Of a stretch of DNA of 64,000 nt, positions 8,767 through 18,814 are shown piece after piece. Numbering within the stretch: the first letter of the stretch is position 1; each line of letters opens with the position of its first letter. Source of the DNA: an uncultured Parvularculaceae bacterium. Its GTDB lineage: Bacteria; Pseudomonadota; Alphaproteobacteria; Caulobacterales; Parvularculaceae. The stretch lies in assembly GCA_947259375.1 (NCBI GenBank), contig CAMYLZ010000007.1, positions 52,320 to 116,319 on the forward strand, in the 5' to 3' direction. The translations under genes were made by a program, and so were the position numbers. Below the pieces are notes generated by a model. It searched no databases and had not been told where the DNA came from. It saw only the letters and a list, made by a program, of their open reading frames with translations.

Positions 8767-9384
8767 TCAGGCGGCGCAGGCGCTGGAAAGCTCCTTGAAC
8801 CGCTTGAGATAAGCGGTCTGGGCGTCGAGCGTGGTCATCACGTCAAGCGTCAGGGGACGCACATCGCGCGGCGTTCCGAAGAATTTGCGCGCTTCGGCGG
8901 GTTCAAAGCCGGCAAGCTGGACCGCCTCGAAATAGGCGCTGGCGTGATCGGCGCGCTTGATCAGCTTTTCGACGGTCTGAGGAAGGTGCGCCGGCAGGCC
9001 GAAGCGCAGATGAATGGCCTGCATCAGCCGTGATTCGATCGTCTTGTAATGACCGCCGAGCTGCGCCTTGAAGGGCGATATCATGTCGCCAATGACGAAT
9101 TCCGGCGCATCGTGCAGCAACGCTGCAAGCCGCCATTTCATCGGCCATCCCGGTTTCAACTGCCCGCAAAAATCTTCGACGATCAGCGAATGCTGCGCCA
9201 CATTGAACGCCAACGGACCGTGCGTCTGTCCGTTCCAGCGGGCGACGCGGGCGAGCCCATGGGCGATGTCCTCGATTTCCACATCCACCGGCGAGGGATC
9301 CAGCAGATCGAGCCGCCGGCCGGAAAGCATGCGCTGCCAGGCGCGCGGCGGTTGCGTTGAATGTGGTGGTGTGCGCGTCGCCAT
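8767..9384 (-). CDS. HD-domain phosphohydrolase (YfbR-like)
   Basis: A 205-residue HD-superfamily protein. Metal-binding residues are visible as NVAQHS (His65), ALLHDAPEF (His91-Asp92) and a later Asp in KRADHASAYFEA. This arrangement matches the YfbR/5'-deoxynucleotidase-like HD hydrolases, which dephosphorylate deoxynucleoside monophosphates; related proteins have other substrates. The open frame extends 55 codons further upstream, but that extension is Arg/Pro-rich and unlike the family, so the ATG just before the conserved MATRTPP segment is chosen despite a weak ribosome site. There is no obvious operon partner. Confidence 0.7.
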   Translation of the reverse strand: MATRTPPHSTQPPRAWQRMLSGRRLDLLDPSPVDVEIEDIAHGLARVARWNGQTHGPLAFNVAQHSLIVEDFCGQLKPGWPMKWRLAALLHDAPEFVIGDMISPFKAQLGGHYKTIESRLMQAIHLRFGLPAHLPQTVEKLIKRADHASAYFEAVQLAGFEPAEARKFFGTPRDVRPLTLDVMTTLDAQTAYLKRFKELSSACAA

Positions 9385-9616
9385 AATTCCGTCGCCAAGG
9401 TGAACCGGTTGCCTGAAAGGACGAACCGCGTAGCAAAGGCTGGAGGTTCCATCAAGTAATGGCGGCGACGCGACGAGGCGCGGGGAAAACGCGCCAGTGC
9501 GCCTTGAGACCGCCTTGCCGCGCGCGGCCGCTGCGCCCATTATGTCCATCAGTACCGCGTATAACCAAACATGAAAGAAAAGGCGGGCGGAATTTCCGCT
9601 TGAAGGGGTGCGAAAA

Positions 9617-9988
9617 ATGACAACATCAGATTATCACGAACCGGCGCGCTCAAGCGCGGCATGGTTTTATGTTCCAGTGCTTTTGATTTTGTTCCTGGGC
9701 GGAGCAATGTCGATAGGCATGTATTTCTACGCCGATACGCAATTGACGATTGTCGAGGCGATCGCCGCCGGGTTTGGCGCGCTGGCGGGAATTCTTGTCG
9801 GCTTGATCGGCGCCGTGGTCGGTATCGTTTTGGGGCTGCTTGGCGCGTTGATTGGCCTTGTTGCCGCAGGCGGCGCGGTGGCGGTGACCTTGTTCATTAT
9901 CGGCTCGCCGATTATCGCGATCATCCTGCTTGTTTTGTTGATGCGCCGGCCGAAGGCGGATTGCCCAAACCCAGATGCGCATCAATGA
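9617..9988 (+). CDS. Small glycine-rich membrane protein
   Basis: A 123-residue protein with three or four predicted membrane segments. The middle (about residues 45-85) is a run of Gly-spaced hydrophobic residues (GFGALAGILVGLIGAVVG and onwards), a glycine-zipper pattern favouring tight helix packing. The tail is short, polar and Pro-containing. The start is the ATG with AAGGGG seven bases upstream; an in-frame GTG three codons earlier is less likely. It converges with the AsmA-family gene across a strong terminator. No family recognised. Confidence 0.65.
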   Translation: MTTSDYHEPARSSAAWFYVPVLLILFLGGAMSIGMYFYADTQLTIVEAIAAGFGALAGILVGLIGAVVGIVLGLLGALIGLVAAGGAVAVTLFIIGSPIIAIILLVLLMRRPKADCPNPDAHQ

Positions 9989-10059
9989 CGCCCATCAGCA
10001 ACGCGCTTTAATCGCGCATAGTCGCCAAGCGCGTTGAGCCCGGTTTCCGCCGCGCAAAG

Positions 10060-10086
10060 CCGCCCTGTTTATGGCAGGGCGGTTTT
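10060..10086. terminator. Bidirectional intrinsic terminator
   Basis: CCGCCCTG (10060-10067) pairs with CAGGGCGG (10075-10082) around a 7-base loop, with TTTT after it and AAA before it, so it can work on both strands. It lies between the converging small membrane protein and AsmA-family genes. Confidence 0.85.
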
Positions 10087-10109
10087 CTGTTCCAATTCCT
10101 GTTCCGGCC

Positions 10110-12230
10110 CTATTCTGGTGCGTCTTCTTTTTCCTCGGGCGTGTCTTCGGCCTTTTTCTTTCGCGCGCCGAAAATCGCATTGAGCCCTTCGGTGACGAGG
10201 GTTTCTTCGAGCGATGTTTCGCCCGCCGCTTCGTCGCCGCCGCCGGCTCCTTCTTCGCTCGTCCCTTCGCTTTCCGGCGCCGGCGGTTGCTGGCCGCCAA
10301 GAATGCCTTTGAGGATGGTTTTGGCGGGGTCGCCTTGCGCGTCGTCGTTTTGCGTATCGCCGCCGCGATTGAGAACATCGCCGAGCGCGCGTTCAAGTCC
10401 GCCGCGCGCCAGCGCTTCGGCGTCGATCCCGAAAGTCGGCTTTGAAAACGTGCCGCCAACCCGGACAGGAATGGCGACGGTCCGGCCGGTCTCGCCGCTG
10501 GCGGTGGCGGCACCGCGCGGCCGCAGGCGCAGATCGATGGTCTGTTCCGCAAGGTTGATCGCGCCATTGCCGGTCATGGTGAGATAAGGCCCGGTCAGGT
10601 TGATGGTCGGCGCGGTGACCAGCCCGTTTTCGATCGTGAAGTTGGACAGGAATTCCGAAAAATCCGTCTGCTGCGAAGGGCCGCGCGCTTGCGTTGCGGC
10701 GCGTTGCAGCGCCGCGGGGTTAAAGCCCTGCTGCAATTGGCCGGCGGCGCGCACCAGCGCGGCGATATTGACGCCTTTGAGTGCGCCATTGGCGAGGTCA
10801 AAGCCGCCCGAGCCGTCAATCGAACGCATGATCGCCGCTTGGCTCGCGCCGCTTGCCTGAAAGTTGAATTTGAGCGCGCCGACGCCGAGCAAATTGTCGT
10901 GCTTCATGAGGTCAAGCGTCAATGGCTGGGCCTCGACGGCCGCGACATCGAAATTGCCGGCGAAAGACGGAACGCTTGAGCGCGCATTGACCACCACGCG
11001 GCCCGAGCCTTGCCCGCCATACATGGACAATTCAGGGATTTCCGCCGTCATGCGGCCATTGTCGAGCGTCATTTTGATGCGGCTTTCGCCGAATTTGAGA
11101 TCGTTGACGAAGATCGCGCTTGTCGAGATGTCAAACTCGGCGTCCATATTGCGCAGGCTGGTAAAATCCATCGGCGCGTCGGACCAGGCGGGAAAGCCTT
11201 CGGCGCTTTGCGCCGGGGGCGGCATATAGGGGCGCAGGTCGAGTTTGTCCGTAGACAGAACGCCGCGCGCTATCGGCCGGGCGCTCGCCCAGTCAAGGCT
11301 GACTGCGCCTTGTGCGTCGATATCGTCAAAGGCGATCTGCGCATTTTCAAGCCGCAGCGAGGTGTCGCCGCCATTGACTTGGCCGGTGACGGACAGCTTG
11401 TCGAAACCCGGCGCGTCGGCAAGTTCGGCGCCGACGAGCTTTGCAAGCGCCGGCAAATCCGGCGCGCCGAGCGTTATCGGGCCTGAATACCCGATGCCGC
11501 CATTGGTGCTGACGGTAAGGTCCGCGCCGGCGGAAGTCGCGCCCACTTCGAGATTGAGTTTGAGATTGGCGGGATTGTCATCGAGCACTGCGGCGAGGCT
11601 TGTCAGCACGAGGTCGACTTTCGACGGCGTGTCCTGAAAGCGCATCTCGCCGCGCAGTTCGAGCGGTTCGTTAAGGCTTTTCAGGACGACCGCAAAGTTG
11701 ATCTCATCGGCCGCGAAAGATTGACCGGCGGCGGCGTCGTCGAAACGCGCCGCGCCGTCGACAATGCGCACATCGCCGAGTTTTAGCTCGCGCGGCGCGC
11801 CGGCGCTGTCAGCTCCGTCCTGCTCCTTGTCTTGCGGGGCTGCAGCGGCAAGGTTCCAGTTGACGGCGCCGTTCGCCGCGCGTTCCAAGCGGATATCGGG
11901 CCGGGTGAGGATGAAGCGGTCGATCTCCACCGATTGCGACAGCAGCGGGATCAGTCCGACGCCGATATCGGCTTCCTCGACGCGGATCAGGTAAGGCGCG
12001 TCAAACCCATCTGCATTGGCCACTTCCAAAGCGGCGACGCGAAATGCTGTACGCGGAAAAAGCCGAAAGCTCAGATCATCGGCGATCGTGACCTTGCGGC
12101 CGAGTGCGTCGGATGCGGCAATCTCGATCCGGTCCTTGAACGCCGCAACGGGAATAAGCCCCGGCAGGAACAAAATGACAGCGAGCGCCAAAGCGACAAG
12201 CGCCACAAGGAAAAACAAGATCCGGCCCAT
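10110..12230 (-). CDS. AsmA family protein
   Basis: A 706-residue protein with one N-terminal membrane anchor (residues about 4-27) followed by the AsmA N-domain signature (LGRKVTIADDLSFRLFPRTAFRV, IGVGLIPLLSQSVEIDRF). A long beta-rich repeat region and a conserved C-terminal AsmA domain (LDLRPYMPP, GSGRVVVNA, GNGAINLAEQTIDLRLRP) follow. The last 100 residues are low-complexity, Glu/Lys/Pro-rich. AsmA proteins span the periplasm and are implicated in outer-membrane biogenesis and lipid transport. It is a single-gene unit with AAGG upstream of the ATG. Family assignment is secure, function is general. Confidence 0.9.
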   Translation of the reverse strand: MGRILFFLVALVALALAVILFLPGLIPVAAFKDRIEIAASDALGRKVTIADDLSFRLFPRTAFRVAALEVANADGFDAPYLIRVEEADIGVGLIPLLSQSVEIDRFILTRPDIRLERAANGAVNWNLAAAAPQDKEQDGADSAGAPRELKLGDVRIVDGAARFDDAAAGQSFAADEINFAVVLKSLNEPLELRGEMRFQDTPSKVDLVLTSLAAVLDDNPANLKLNLEVGATSAGADLTVSTNGGIGYSGPITLGAPDLPALAKLVGAELADAPGFDKLSVTGQVNGGDTSLRLENAQIAFDDIDAQGAVSLDWASARPIARGVLSTDKLDLRPYMPPPAQSAEGFPAWSDAPMDFTSLRNMDAEFDISTSAIFVNDLKFGESRIKMTLDNGRMTAEIPELSMYGGQGSGRVVVNARSSVPSFAGNFDVAAVEAQPLTLDLMKHDNLLGVGALKFNFQASGASQAAIMRSIDGSGGFDLANGALKGVNIAALVRAAGQLQQGFNPAALQRAATQARGPSQQTDFSEFLSNFTIENGLVTAPTINLTGPYLTMTGNGAINLAEQTIDLRLRPRGAATASGETGRTVAIPVRVGGTFSKPTFGIDAEALARGGLERALGDVLNRGGDTQNDDAQGDPAKTILKGILGGQQPPAPESEGTSEEGAGGGDEAAGETSLEETLVTEGLNAIFGARKKKAEDTPEEKEDAPE

Positions 12231-12505
12231 GATAAAAACCTTCCCCGAAAGCAGTGCGCCGCCGATGGCGTGCGAGATATATGATGCAGCGCCAATGCGG
12301 CAAGATCACGGCCTTTCAATAACGCAGCTTTCGGCGCGGGAGAACCTGTCGCGGCGCCCATTCCAGTGATTTCGGCAGCCGGATTGGCGCCATTGCGCGC
12401 ATGAGGCGAGGCGGCGGCTCGCGCTTGTTGTTCCGATGCGCCATTCCGCGTTAGGCTCAATAAAACGAAATATTGCGCGGTAAAGAACAAGAGGGACGGG
12501 GATTT

Positions 12506-13429
12506 ATGCGGCTTCCGGTTTTCACGGCATTCGGGGCGTCAGTTTCTTATATCGCCGCGCATTTTCTGACCTTGCTGCGCATCACCTGGGCGCCGGCGCT
12601 GTTGCTGATGGCGGTGATGACTTATGTCATGCCGGCTTTGTCGCAGGCCCAGCTCGACATGATCGCCATCGAACAAGCGGGCGGCGGCCAGGGCGCCATA
12701 TTTGGCGCCTTGGGCGAGGTGGTGAAGGCCAACGGGCTCATCATGCTGGCCTCGGCCTTATTCTATCCGATGATGATCGCCGGCGTTCTAAAGCATGTTC
12801 TGCACGGCGAGACGCCGCGCCTGCCGTTTTACCTGTGGTATGGCGCTGACGAGCTTCGCGTCTTCATCGCTTACATTCTTTTCATCGTCATGGTGATGGT
12901 CGCGGCCATCGCCGGCGCATTGGCGATGACCGTGATCGGCGCCGTCGCCGCCCTTATTTCAAGTACGGTCGGCGGGATCATCGCAGCCGTGATGGCGGTC
13001 GCCGCGATCGTCGCTTTCATCTGGTTCCTGCTGCGCATGTCGCTGCTCTTCGCCGCCTCGGTGGCCGAGCGGACCATCGGCATTGGCCGGTCGTGGCAGA
13101 TTACCGGCGGCGCGACATGGAGCTTGTTTTTTTATTGGCTGCTCTGGGTGATCGTGATGATGGTCATCGGCGCCATCTATGCCGGTTTCGCCGCGAGTGA
13201 CATTTTTTCCCTGATCCCGGAAATGATCGCGACCGGCGGCGACGAAGCGGCGATGCAAGAAATCGAGCGCCGCATGCAGGAAGCGCAATTGGAAATGTAT
13301 GACGTTTCAAGGCCCGGTTACTGGCTCTATGCGGGGGCGACTTATGTCTACACCATTGTCACTGTCTCTTTCTGGACCGCCGCTTCCGGCGTTGCCTGGC
13401 GCTATCTCGCCGGCGAGGAGCGCGGCTAG
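12506..13429 (+). CDS. Polytopic membrane protein of unknown function
   Basis: A 307-residue membrane protein with about six hydrophobic segments; the densest lie around residues 20-45, 80-105, 125-185 and 210-240. A charged Glu/Gln-rich loop follows (EEAAMQEIERRMQEAQLEM), then a last segment. No transporter or enzyme motif is recognised. The ATG is preceded by AGGGACGGGG. The track's longer frame would use a TTG 11 codons upstream and is not preferred. It lies between the AsmA-family gene (divergent) and recA (same direction, 230 bases). Confidence 0.65.
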   Translation: MRLPVFTAFGASVSYIAAHFLTLLRITWAPALLLMAVMTYVMPALSQAQLDMIAIEQAGGGQGAIFGALGEVVKANGLIMLASALFYPMMIAGVLKHVLHGETPRLPFYLWYGADELRVFIAYILFIVMVMVAAIAGALAMTVIGAVAALISSTVGGIIAAVMAVAAIVAFIWFLLRMSLLFAASVAERTIGIGRSWQITGGATWSLFFYWLLWVIVMMVIGAIYAGFAASDIFSLIPEMIATGGDEAAMQEIERRMQEAQLEMYDVSRPGYWLYAGATYVYTIVTVSFWTAASGVAWRYLAGEERG

Positions 13430-13587
13430 GGCGGCGATCGCGCCGCAGCGCGCGGCGCTTTTTTACGATTCGCGTGAAGGGCCGCCGCCAGCCGGGCTGA
13501 ATCACGATGCGAAAAAGCGGTCTTGCGATCTTGGACAAAATTGGAACAAATCGGAGAAATTACGTAAAAACAGATTACTAACGCCAA

Positions 13588-13616
13588 TTGCCAAGCTAGA
13601 ACAAATAGCGTACATA
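13588..13616 (+). promoter_or_regulatory. recA promoter candidate with LexA-like SOS site
   Basis: TTGCCA (13588-13593) is followed 17 bases later by TACATA (13611-13616). Within this spacer lies GAAC-aaatagc-GTAC (13599-13613), one mismatch from the alphaproteobacterial LexA box GAAC-N7-GAAC. A second GAACAAAT half-site sits at 13544-13551. Position over the promoter of an SOS gene fits repression by LexA, but the match is imperfect and the -10 is weak. Confidence 0.45.
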
Positions 13617-13662
13617 TGCGCGTCATTGACGGGGCGGTCCCGGTCAGGCAACGGAGGCGGTG

Positions 13663-14742
13663 ATGATCAAAGGCGGTTTGCGAGTTGTGGAGGCGGGCAA
13701 GGTGGATAAGTCTAAAGCGCTGGAATCAGCGATTTCCCAGATAGACAAGGCTTTCGGCAAAGGCTCGCTGATGCGCCTTGGCGACCGCGAGGTTGTCGAT
13801 ATCGAATCAATTTCCACCGGCTCGCTGGGGCTCGACATTGCGCTTGGCATTGGCGGCCTGCCCAAAGGCCGGATCGTCGAGGTGTATGGGCCGGAAAGCT
13901 CGGGCAAGACGACGCTGGCGCTGCATGTGGCGGCGGAAACGCAGAAGATTGGCGGCACCGCGGCCTTTATCGACGCCGAACATGCGCTTGATCCCATTTA
14001 TGCGGGAAAGCTTGGCGTCAATCTCGATGATTTGCTCGTCTCGCAGCCGGATGCCGGCGAACAGGCGCTTGAGATCGCAGACACGCTGGTGCGGTCCGGC
14101 GCGATTGACGTTTTGATTATCGATTCGGTCGCCGCGCTGACGCCGCGCGCCGAGCTTGAAGGCGAGATGGGCGATTCGCTGCCTGGTCTGCAGGCGCGTT
14201 TGATGAGCCAGGCGCTGCGCAAGCTGACCGGCTCGATTTCGCGTTCCAACTGTCTTGTCATTTTCATCAACCAGATCCGCATGAAGATCGGCGTCATGTT
14301 CGGCTCGCCGGAGACCACCACCGGCGGCAATGCGCTGAAATTCTATTCCTCTGTGCGTCTCGATATCCGCCGCATCGGCGCCATCAAGAATCGCGACGAA
14401 GTGGTCGGCAACCAGACCCGCGTCAAGGTCGTCAAGAACAAGGTCGCGCCGCCCTTCAAGCAGGTCGAGTTCGATATCATGTATGGCGAAGGCGTTTCAA
14501 AGATGGGCGAGATTCTCGATCTCGGCGTCAAGGCCGAAGTGGTCGAGAAGTCCGGCTCCTGGTTCTCTTATAATTCCGAACGGATTGGTCAGGGCCGCGA
14601 AAACGCCAAGCAGTTCCTGAAAGATCATCCGGAGATGGCTGCCGAGATCGAACGGGCGATCCGTCAGAATGCCGGGCTCGTCGCCGAGGATATGCTGACG
14701 GGCGGCGGCGAGGATGACGAAGACGCCGCAGCGGAAGGCTGA
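13663..14742 (+). CDS. recA: Recombinase RecA
   Basis: DNA strand-exchange protein and LexA co-protease. In 359 residues it shows the N-terminal [23 protein letters not shown], Walker A GPESSGKT (residues 76-83) and the Walker B-like LIIDSVAAL. The L1/L2 regions ([36 protein letters not shown]) and the acidic C-tail ([13 protein letters not shown]) are also present. The start is the ATG after GGAGG (13653-13657); a GTG one codon earlier is in frame. It is followed by a VOC-family gene and alaS, a gene order common near recA in this class. Confidence 0.98.
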   Translation: MIKGGLRVVEAGKVDKSKALESAISQIDKAFGKGSLMRLGDREVVDIESISTGSLGLDIALGIGGLPKGRIVEVYGPESSGKTTLALHVAAETQKIGGTAAFIDAEHALDPIYAGKLGVNLDDLLVSQPDAGEQALEIADTLVRSGAIDVLIIDSVAALTPRAELEGEMGDSLPGLQARLMSQALRKLTGSISRSNCLVIFINQIRMKIGVMFGSPETTTGGNALKFYSSVRLDIRRIGAIKNRDEVVGNQTRVKVVKNKVAPPFKQVEFDIMYGEGVSKMGEILDLGVKAEVVEKSGSWFSYNSERIGQGRENAKQFLKDHPEMAAEIERAIRQNAGLVAEDMLTGGGEDDEDAAAEG

Positions 14743-14901
14743 GAAAGGTCCGATTTCTCCCCATTGTTGTAATTATCCCGGTGGCGGCTGCGCACAACGC
14801 TTTGCCGCGCGACGGGATTGCGCGAATGTTCACACTAACGCTGATGCCGCGCCAGTGATGGCGCGGCGTCGGCTTGCAACATAAAAAAGGAGAAACGCAC
14901 C

Positions 14902-15270
14902 ATGATTGGATATGTCACCCTCGGGACCAACGACATTGAAAAAGCGGCGGCCTTTTACGACGCCTTGCTCGGAGAGCTGGGCGCGAAGCGCATGATGGAA
15001 GGGGAAACCTTTATCGCCTGGAGCGCCGGCATGGATAAACCGGGGATTGGTTTGATCAAGCCGTTTAACGGCGAACCGGCCACCGTCGGCAACGGCGTCA
15101 TGGTCGCCATCGCTTGCGACAAGCCGGAGACGGTGGACCGTCTCCATAAAAAGGCGCTGGAGCTGGGCGGCAAGGATGAAGGCGCTGCCGGCCCGCGCGG
15201 CGAGACCTTCTATGCCGGTTATTTCCGCGATCCGGACGGCAACAAGCTGAATTTATTCTGCATGACATAA
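14902..15270 (+). CDS. VOC family (glyoxalase-like) protein
   Basis: A 122-residue single-domain member of the vicinal-oxygen-chelate superfamily. It opens with MIGYVTLGTNDIEKAAAFYDALL and ends with YAGYFRDPDGNKLNLFCM, the two halves of the betaalphabetabetabeta repeat with the usual C-terminal metal-ligand Glu replaced by Asn/Asp-type residues. Such proteins can be glyoxalases, resistance proteins or dioxygenase-like; substrate cannot be inferred. AAGGAG precedes the ATG. It lies between recA and alaS, with a 9-bp hairpin (14846-14867) in the gap behind recA. Confidence 0.85.
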   Translation: MIGYVTLGTNDIEKAAAFYDALLGELGAKRMMEGETFIAWSAGMDKPGIGLIKPFNGEPATVGNGVMVAIACDKPETVDRLHKKALELGGKDEGAAGPRGETFYAGYFRDPDGNKLNLFCMT

Positions 15271-15359
15271 GGACGGGCGACCGCCCATCTCCGCCACGAG
15301 GGGGCGGCGCATTGTTCGCTTCGCCTAGACGGGCGCGTCCGCGCGCCTTAAGACCAGAT

Positions 15360-15394
15360 CCCGCGCCGGGCCCGCTCGCCCGGCGCGGGTTTTA
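15360..15394 (+). terminator. Strong intrinsic terminator or attenuator just before alaS
   Basis: A 12-bp perfect stem (15360-15371 with 15378-15389, arms CCCGCGCCGGGC / GCCCGGCGCGGG) with a 6-base loop is followed by TTTTAT. It ends only about 22 bases before the alaS ATG. It could terminate the recA-VOC transcript, but then alaS needs a promoter in very little space. An attenuator in an alaS leader is the alternative reading. Confidence 0.8.
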
Positions 15395-15415
15395 TCATTT
15401 CAGACAGGCCATTCG

Positions 15416-18070
15416 ATGACGTCGCTAAAAGACATCCGTTCGCAGTTTTTGAACTTTTTCGCCGCGCGCGACCACCATATCGCGCCGTCGGCCCCGTTAG
15501 TGCCGCAAAACGATCCGACGCTGATGTTCGTCAATGCCGGCATGGTTCCGTTCAAGAACATCTTCACCGGCGCGGAAACCCGCGATTACAAGCGCGCGGC
15601 CTCGTCGCAAAAATGCGTGCGCGCCGGCGGCAAGCATAACGACCTCGACAATGTCGGCTACACCGCGCGGCACCATACGTTTTTTGAGATGCTTGGTAAT
15701 TTCTCCTTCGGCGACTATTTCAAGGAGCAGGCGATCGACGCCGCCTGGACGCTGGTCAACAAGGAATTCGGCCTGCCGGCCGATCGGTTGACGGTCACGG
15801 TTTATCATACCGATGATGAGGCTTTCGATCTGTGGCGAAAAATCTCCGGTCTGCCAGAAGAGCGGATTATCCGTATCGCGACGAATGATAATTTTTGGGC
15901 CATGGGCGACACAGGCCCCTGCGGGCCGTGTTCGGAGATCTTCTACGACCATGGCGAGCATATCCCCGGCGGCCCGCCGGGATCGCCGGATGAAGACGGC
16001 GACCGCTTTGTCGAGATCTGGAACCTTGTCTTTATGCAGTTCGAGCGGCAGGCTGACGGGCGTCAGGTAGAGTTGCCTAAACCGTCTATCGACACCGGCA
16101 TGGGGCTTGAGCGCATCGCCGCCGTGCTGCAGGGGGTGCATGACAATTACGATATTGACCTGTTCCGGACGCTGATCAATGCGTCTGAAGAAATGACGGG
16201 ACGCGCCGCCAAAGGCGATGATGCGCCGGCGCACCGGGTGATTGCGGACCATTTGCGCGCGACGTCCTTCCTCGTTGCAGACGGCGTTGCGCCGTCCAAT
16301 GAAGGGCGCGGCTATGTCCTGCGGCGCATCATGCGCAGGGCCATGCGTTACGCCCATTCGCTGGGCGTGCGCGATCCGTTGCTGGCGCGCCTGGCGCCGG
16401 TCCTGGTGGAGGAGATGGGCGGCGCTTTTCCGGAACTTGTCCGCGCCGAAGCGCTAATCATCGAGACGCTGCGTGCTGAAGAAGAAAAATTCCGCAGCCT
16501 GCTGGATCGCGGCGTAAAGCTGTTGAATGAAGAAACGGCGAAGCTAAGCGACGCCGAGCCCTTGCCGGGTGCGGCGGCGTTCAAGCTTTATGACACTTAC
16601 GGTTTCCCGCTGGATCTTACGCAAGACGCGTTGCGCCGCGAGGGCCGAGAGGTCGACACGGTGGGTTTCGACGCCGCCATGAAGGCGCAGCGCGAAGCGG
16701 CCCGCGCCGCCTGGGCGGGGTCAGGCGATGCTGCGGATGAAAGCGTGTGGTTCGATTTGCGTGCTGAGCATGGCGCGAGTGAATTTCTCGGTTACATCCA
16801 CGACGAGGCCGACGCCGCGGTACAGGCGATCGTCAAGGAGGGCGGTCTCGTTGAGGAGGCGCAAGCCGGCGACAAAATCGAGATCATTGTCAATCAGACG
16901 CCGTTTTACGCGGAATCCGGCGGGCAAGTGGGTGATGCTGGGCGCATCACAACCGAATCCGGCGCCGAAATCATTATCGAAGACGTCAAGAAGCGCACCG
17001 GCGCGCTCCACGGTCATATCGGCAAGGTGATGAAAGGCGCGATTCGCCGCGGCGATACCGCCCATCTGGCGATCGATGTTGAACGGCGCGATCGCATCCG
17101 CTCGAATCACTCGGTCACACACCTTGCGCATGCGGCATTGCGTGAGGTTTTGGGCGTACATGTTCAACAAAAAGGCTCGCTTGTCGGGCCTGAGCGCATG
17201 CGCTTTGACATCACCAATCCAAAGGCGATTACCGCCGAGGAGATCGCCGAAGTCGAATGCCGGGTGAACGCCGTCATTCGCCAGAACGGCGAAGTTGAAA
17301 CCCGCATCATGCCTTATGACGATGCAGTGGCGGCCGGCGCTATCGCGCTGTTTGGCGAGAAATATGAAGAAGACGTCCGCGTACTGACCATGGGCGACGC
17401 GCTGGGCGGTGCGGGAAAGCCTTACTCGGTCGAACTTTGCGGCGGCACCCATGTGCGGCGGCTGGGCGATATCGCGTTGTTCAAAGTCGTGTCGGAAAGC
17501 GCTGTATCGGCCGGCGTCCGCCGGATCGAGTGTCTGACCGGCGAGGCGGCCCGGCTTTATCTAGAAGAGCAGGGCGGGCTGGCGCGCAAGGCCGCCGACG
17601 CGCTGAAAACGACGCTTGAGGAATTGCCGGGGCGTATCGAGGCGCTGGCCGCCGAGCGCAAGAAGCTCGAACGCGAACTCGCTGAGGCGAAAAAGCAATT
17701 GGCGCTGGGCGGCGGCGGGGCCAAGCCTGCGGATGAATTCACCGAAATCAGCGGGGTCAAATTCATCGGCAAGGTGCTTGACGGCGTTGCGGCGAAGGAT
17801 CTGCGCGGGCTTGTCGATCAGGCGAAATCGGCCATGGGCTCAGGGGTCGCCGCCTTTATCGGCGTCAATGACGGCAAGGCGGCGCTTGCCGTCGGCGTCA
17901 CCGACGATCTCAAAGACCGGCTGTCGGCGGTCGATCTCGTGCGTGTCGGCGCCGAAGCGGTTGGCGGCAAGGGCGGCGGCGGGCGTCCCGATATGGCGCA
18001 GGCCGGCGGACCGGACGGCGCCAAGGCGGGCGAGGCGATCAAATCGATCGAGCAGGCGATCGGCGCCTGA
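15416..18070 (+). CDS. alaS: Alanine--tRNA ligase
   Basis: Charges tRNA-Ala and edits misacylated Ser/Gly. The 884-residue protein begins with the class II motif region (RSQFLNFF...[28 protein letters not shown]) and carries GPCGPCSEI. The editing-domain zinc motifs follow: [17 protein letters not shown] and [16 protein letters not shown]. The C-Ala oligomerisation region ends with [13 protein letters not shown]. Length is normal. Ribosome site upstream is weak (CAGGCC); a strong terminator hairpin lies immediately before the start. It converges closely with the GIN-domain gene pair on the other strand. Confidence 0.98.
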   Translation: MTSLKDIRSQFLNFFAARDHHIAPSAPLVPQNDPTLMFVNAGMVPFKNIFTGAETRDYKRAASSQKCVRAGGKHNDLDNVGYTARHHTFFEMLGNFSFGDYFKEQAIDAAWTLVNKEFGLPADRLTVTVYHTDDEAFDLWRKISGLPEERIIRIATNDNFWAMGDTGPCGPCSEIFYDHGEHIPGGPPGSPDEDGDRFVEIWNLVFMQFERQADGRQVELPKPSIDTGMGLERIAAVLQGVHDNYDIDLFRTLINASEEMTGRAAKGDDAPAHRVIADHLRATSFLVADGVAPSNEGRGYVLRRIMRRAMRYAHSLGVRDPLLARLAPVLVEEMGGAFPELVRAEALIIETLRAEEEKFRSLLDRGVKLLNEETAKLSDAEPLPGAAAFKLYDTYGFPLDLTQDALRREGREVDTVGFDAAMKAQREAARAAWAGSGDAADESVWFDLRAEHGASEFLGYIHDEADAAVQAIVKEGGLVEEAQAGDKIEIIVNQTPFYAESGGQVGDAGRITTESGAEIIIEDVKKRTGALHGHIGKVMKGAIRRGDTAHLAIDVERRDRIRSNHSVTHLAHAALREVLGVHVQQKGSLVGPERMRFDITNPKAITAEEIAEVECRVNAVIRQNGEVETRIMPYDDAVAAGAIALFGEKYEEDVRVLTMGDALGGAGKPYSVELCGGTHVRRLGDIALFKVVSESAVSAGVRRIECLTGEAARLYLEEQGGLARKAADALKTTLEELPGRIEALAAERKKLERELAEAKKQLALGGGGAKPADEFTEISGVKFIGKVLDGVAAKDLRGLVDQAKSAMGSGVAAFIGVNDGKAALAVGVTDDLKDRLSAVDLVRVGAEAVGGKGGGGRPDMAQAGGPDGAKAGEAIKSIEQAIGA

Positions 18071-18087
18071 CGCGTCTTACTTTCGCG

Positions 18088-18735
18088 TCAATTTCGAACG
18101 GTGACGTCGCCGCCGGTAGACTTGTCGATTTCGGTTATTGACGGCCCGCCATAGACGGTGATGTCGCCGCCGGTCGACGCCGATGCCTTGATGCTCGATG
18201 ATGCGTAAAGGCGCAGATCCGCGCCGGTCGAAACACTCGCATTCGCCGTCTCGCATTGCAGCTCGGCCGCATCGAGATCGGCGCCCGTGCTCGCTGACGC
18301 GTCAATCATGGCGCAGCGCCCGCTGAGCGATGCGTCGGCGCCGCTGGAAACGGAGGCGCGAAATTCGCCGGCATCAATCGCATCCGCATTCACCTCAGCG
18401 CCGCTGGAAACCTCGACCCCTTCGAGCACCGGCGTGGTGATATAGATGGTGAAATCGCTGCGGCGGTTGTTCTGAAACCATCCGCCAGAACGCTTTCGCG
18501 CGATCTTGAGCGTATCGCCGCTCAACTGCATTTTCAGTTTTTCAAGTTGTTTCGGATCGCCTTCGGCGCGCACGGAGTATGCTCCGCCCACGGTAATTTC
18601 AACATCGACGCCGGCAGCGGCTTTGACGATCGTGAAACCGTCGAAGTCATAGGTTTTGGTTTCGGCTTGTGCGGCGGAAATCGCCAATATGGACGCGGCG
18701 CTACACGCAAGCGCAATTTGCAAGGGTCGTTTCAT
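18088..18735 (-). CDS. Exported GIN-domain (DUF2807) protein, copy 2
   Basis: A 215-residue protein with a Sec signal peptide (MKRPLQIAL... ending SAAQA) and a head/GIN domain of the putative auto-transporter adhesin type (DUF2807). The C-terminal half is a series of short beta-helix turns with recurring SSGA and STGA motifs. Mature start ETKTYDFDGF matches ETRDYDLPEF of the next gene, so the two are a tandem duplication. AAGGAG sits seven bases before the ATG; the open frame continues upstream but without a signal peptide. GIN proteins are envelope proteins of unclear function. Confidence 0.8.
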   Translation of the reverse strand: MKRPLQIALACSAASILAISAAQAETKTYDFDGFTIVKAAAGVDVEITVGGAYSVRAEGDPKQLEKLKMQLSGDTLKIARKRSGGWFQNNRRSDFTIYITTPVLEGVEVSSGAEVNADAIDAGEFRASVSSGADASLSGRCAMIDASASTGADLDAAELQCETANASVSTGADLRLYASSSIKASASTGGDITVYGGPSITEIDKSTGGDVTVRN

Positions 18736-18814
18736 CCCATTCTCCTTTTCTTTTCGGCGCAGTGTTGTTGTGTTTTCAGCGCCTTTTTCGAGTTTTGACG
18801 GTCTTAGAACATGG

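Noticed and set aside
13426..13626. 66-aa minus-strand open frame in the recA leader
   Set aside because: It covers the recA promoter region, lacks a ribosome site and has an Arg/Ala-rich random-looking tail.
14846..14867. Hairpin between recA and the VOC gene as recA terminator
   Set aside because: A 9-bp stem is present but no T-run follows, so it was not called a terminator.
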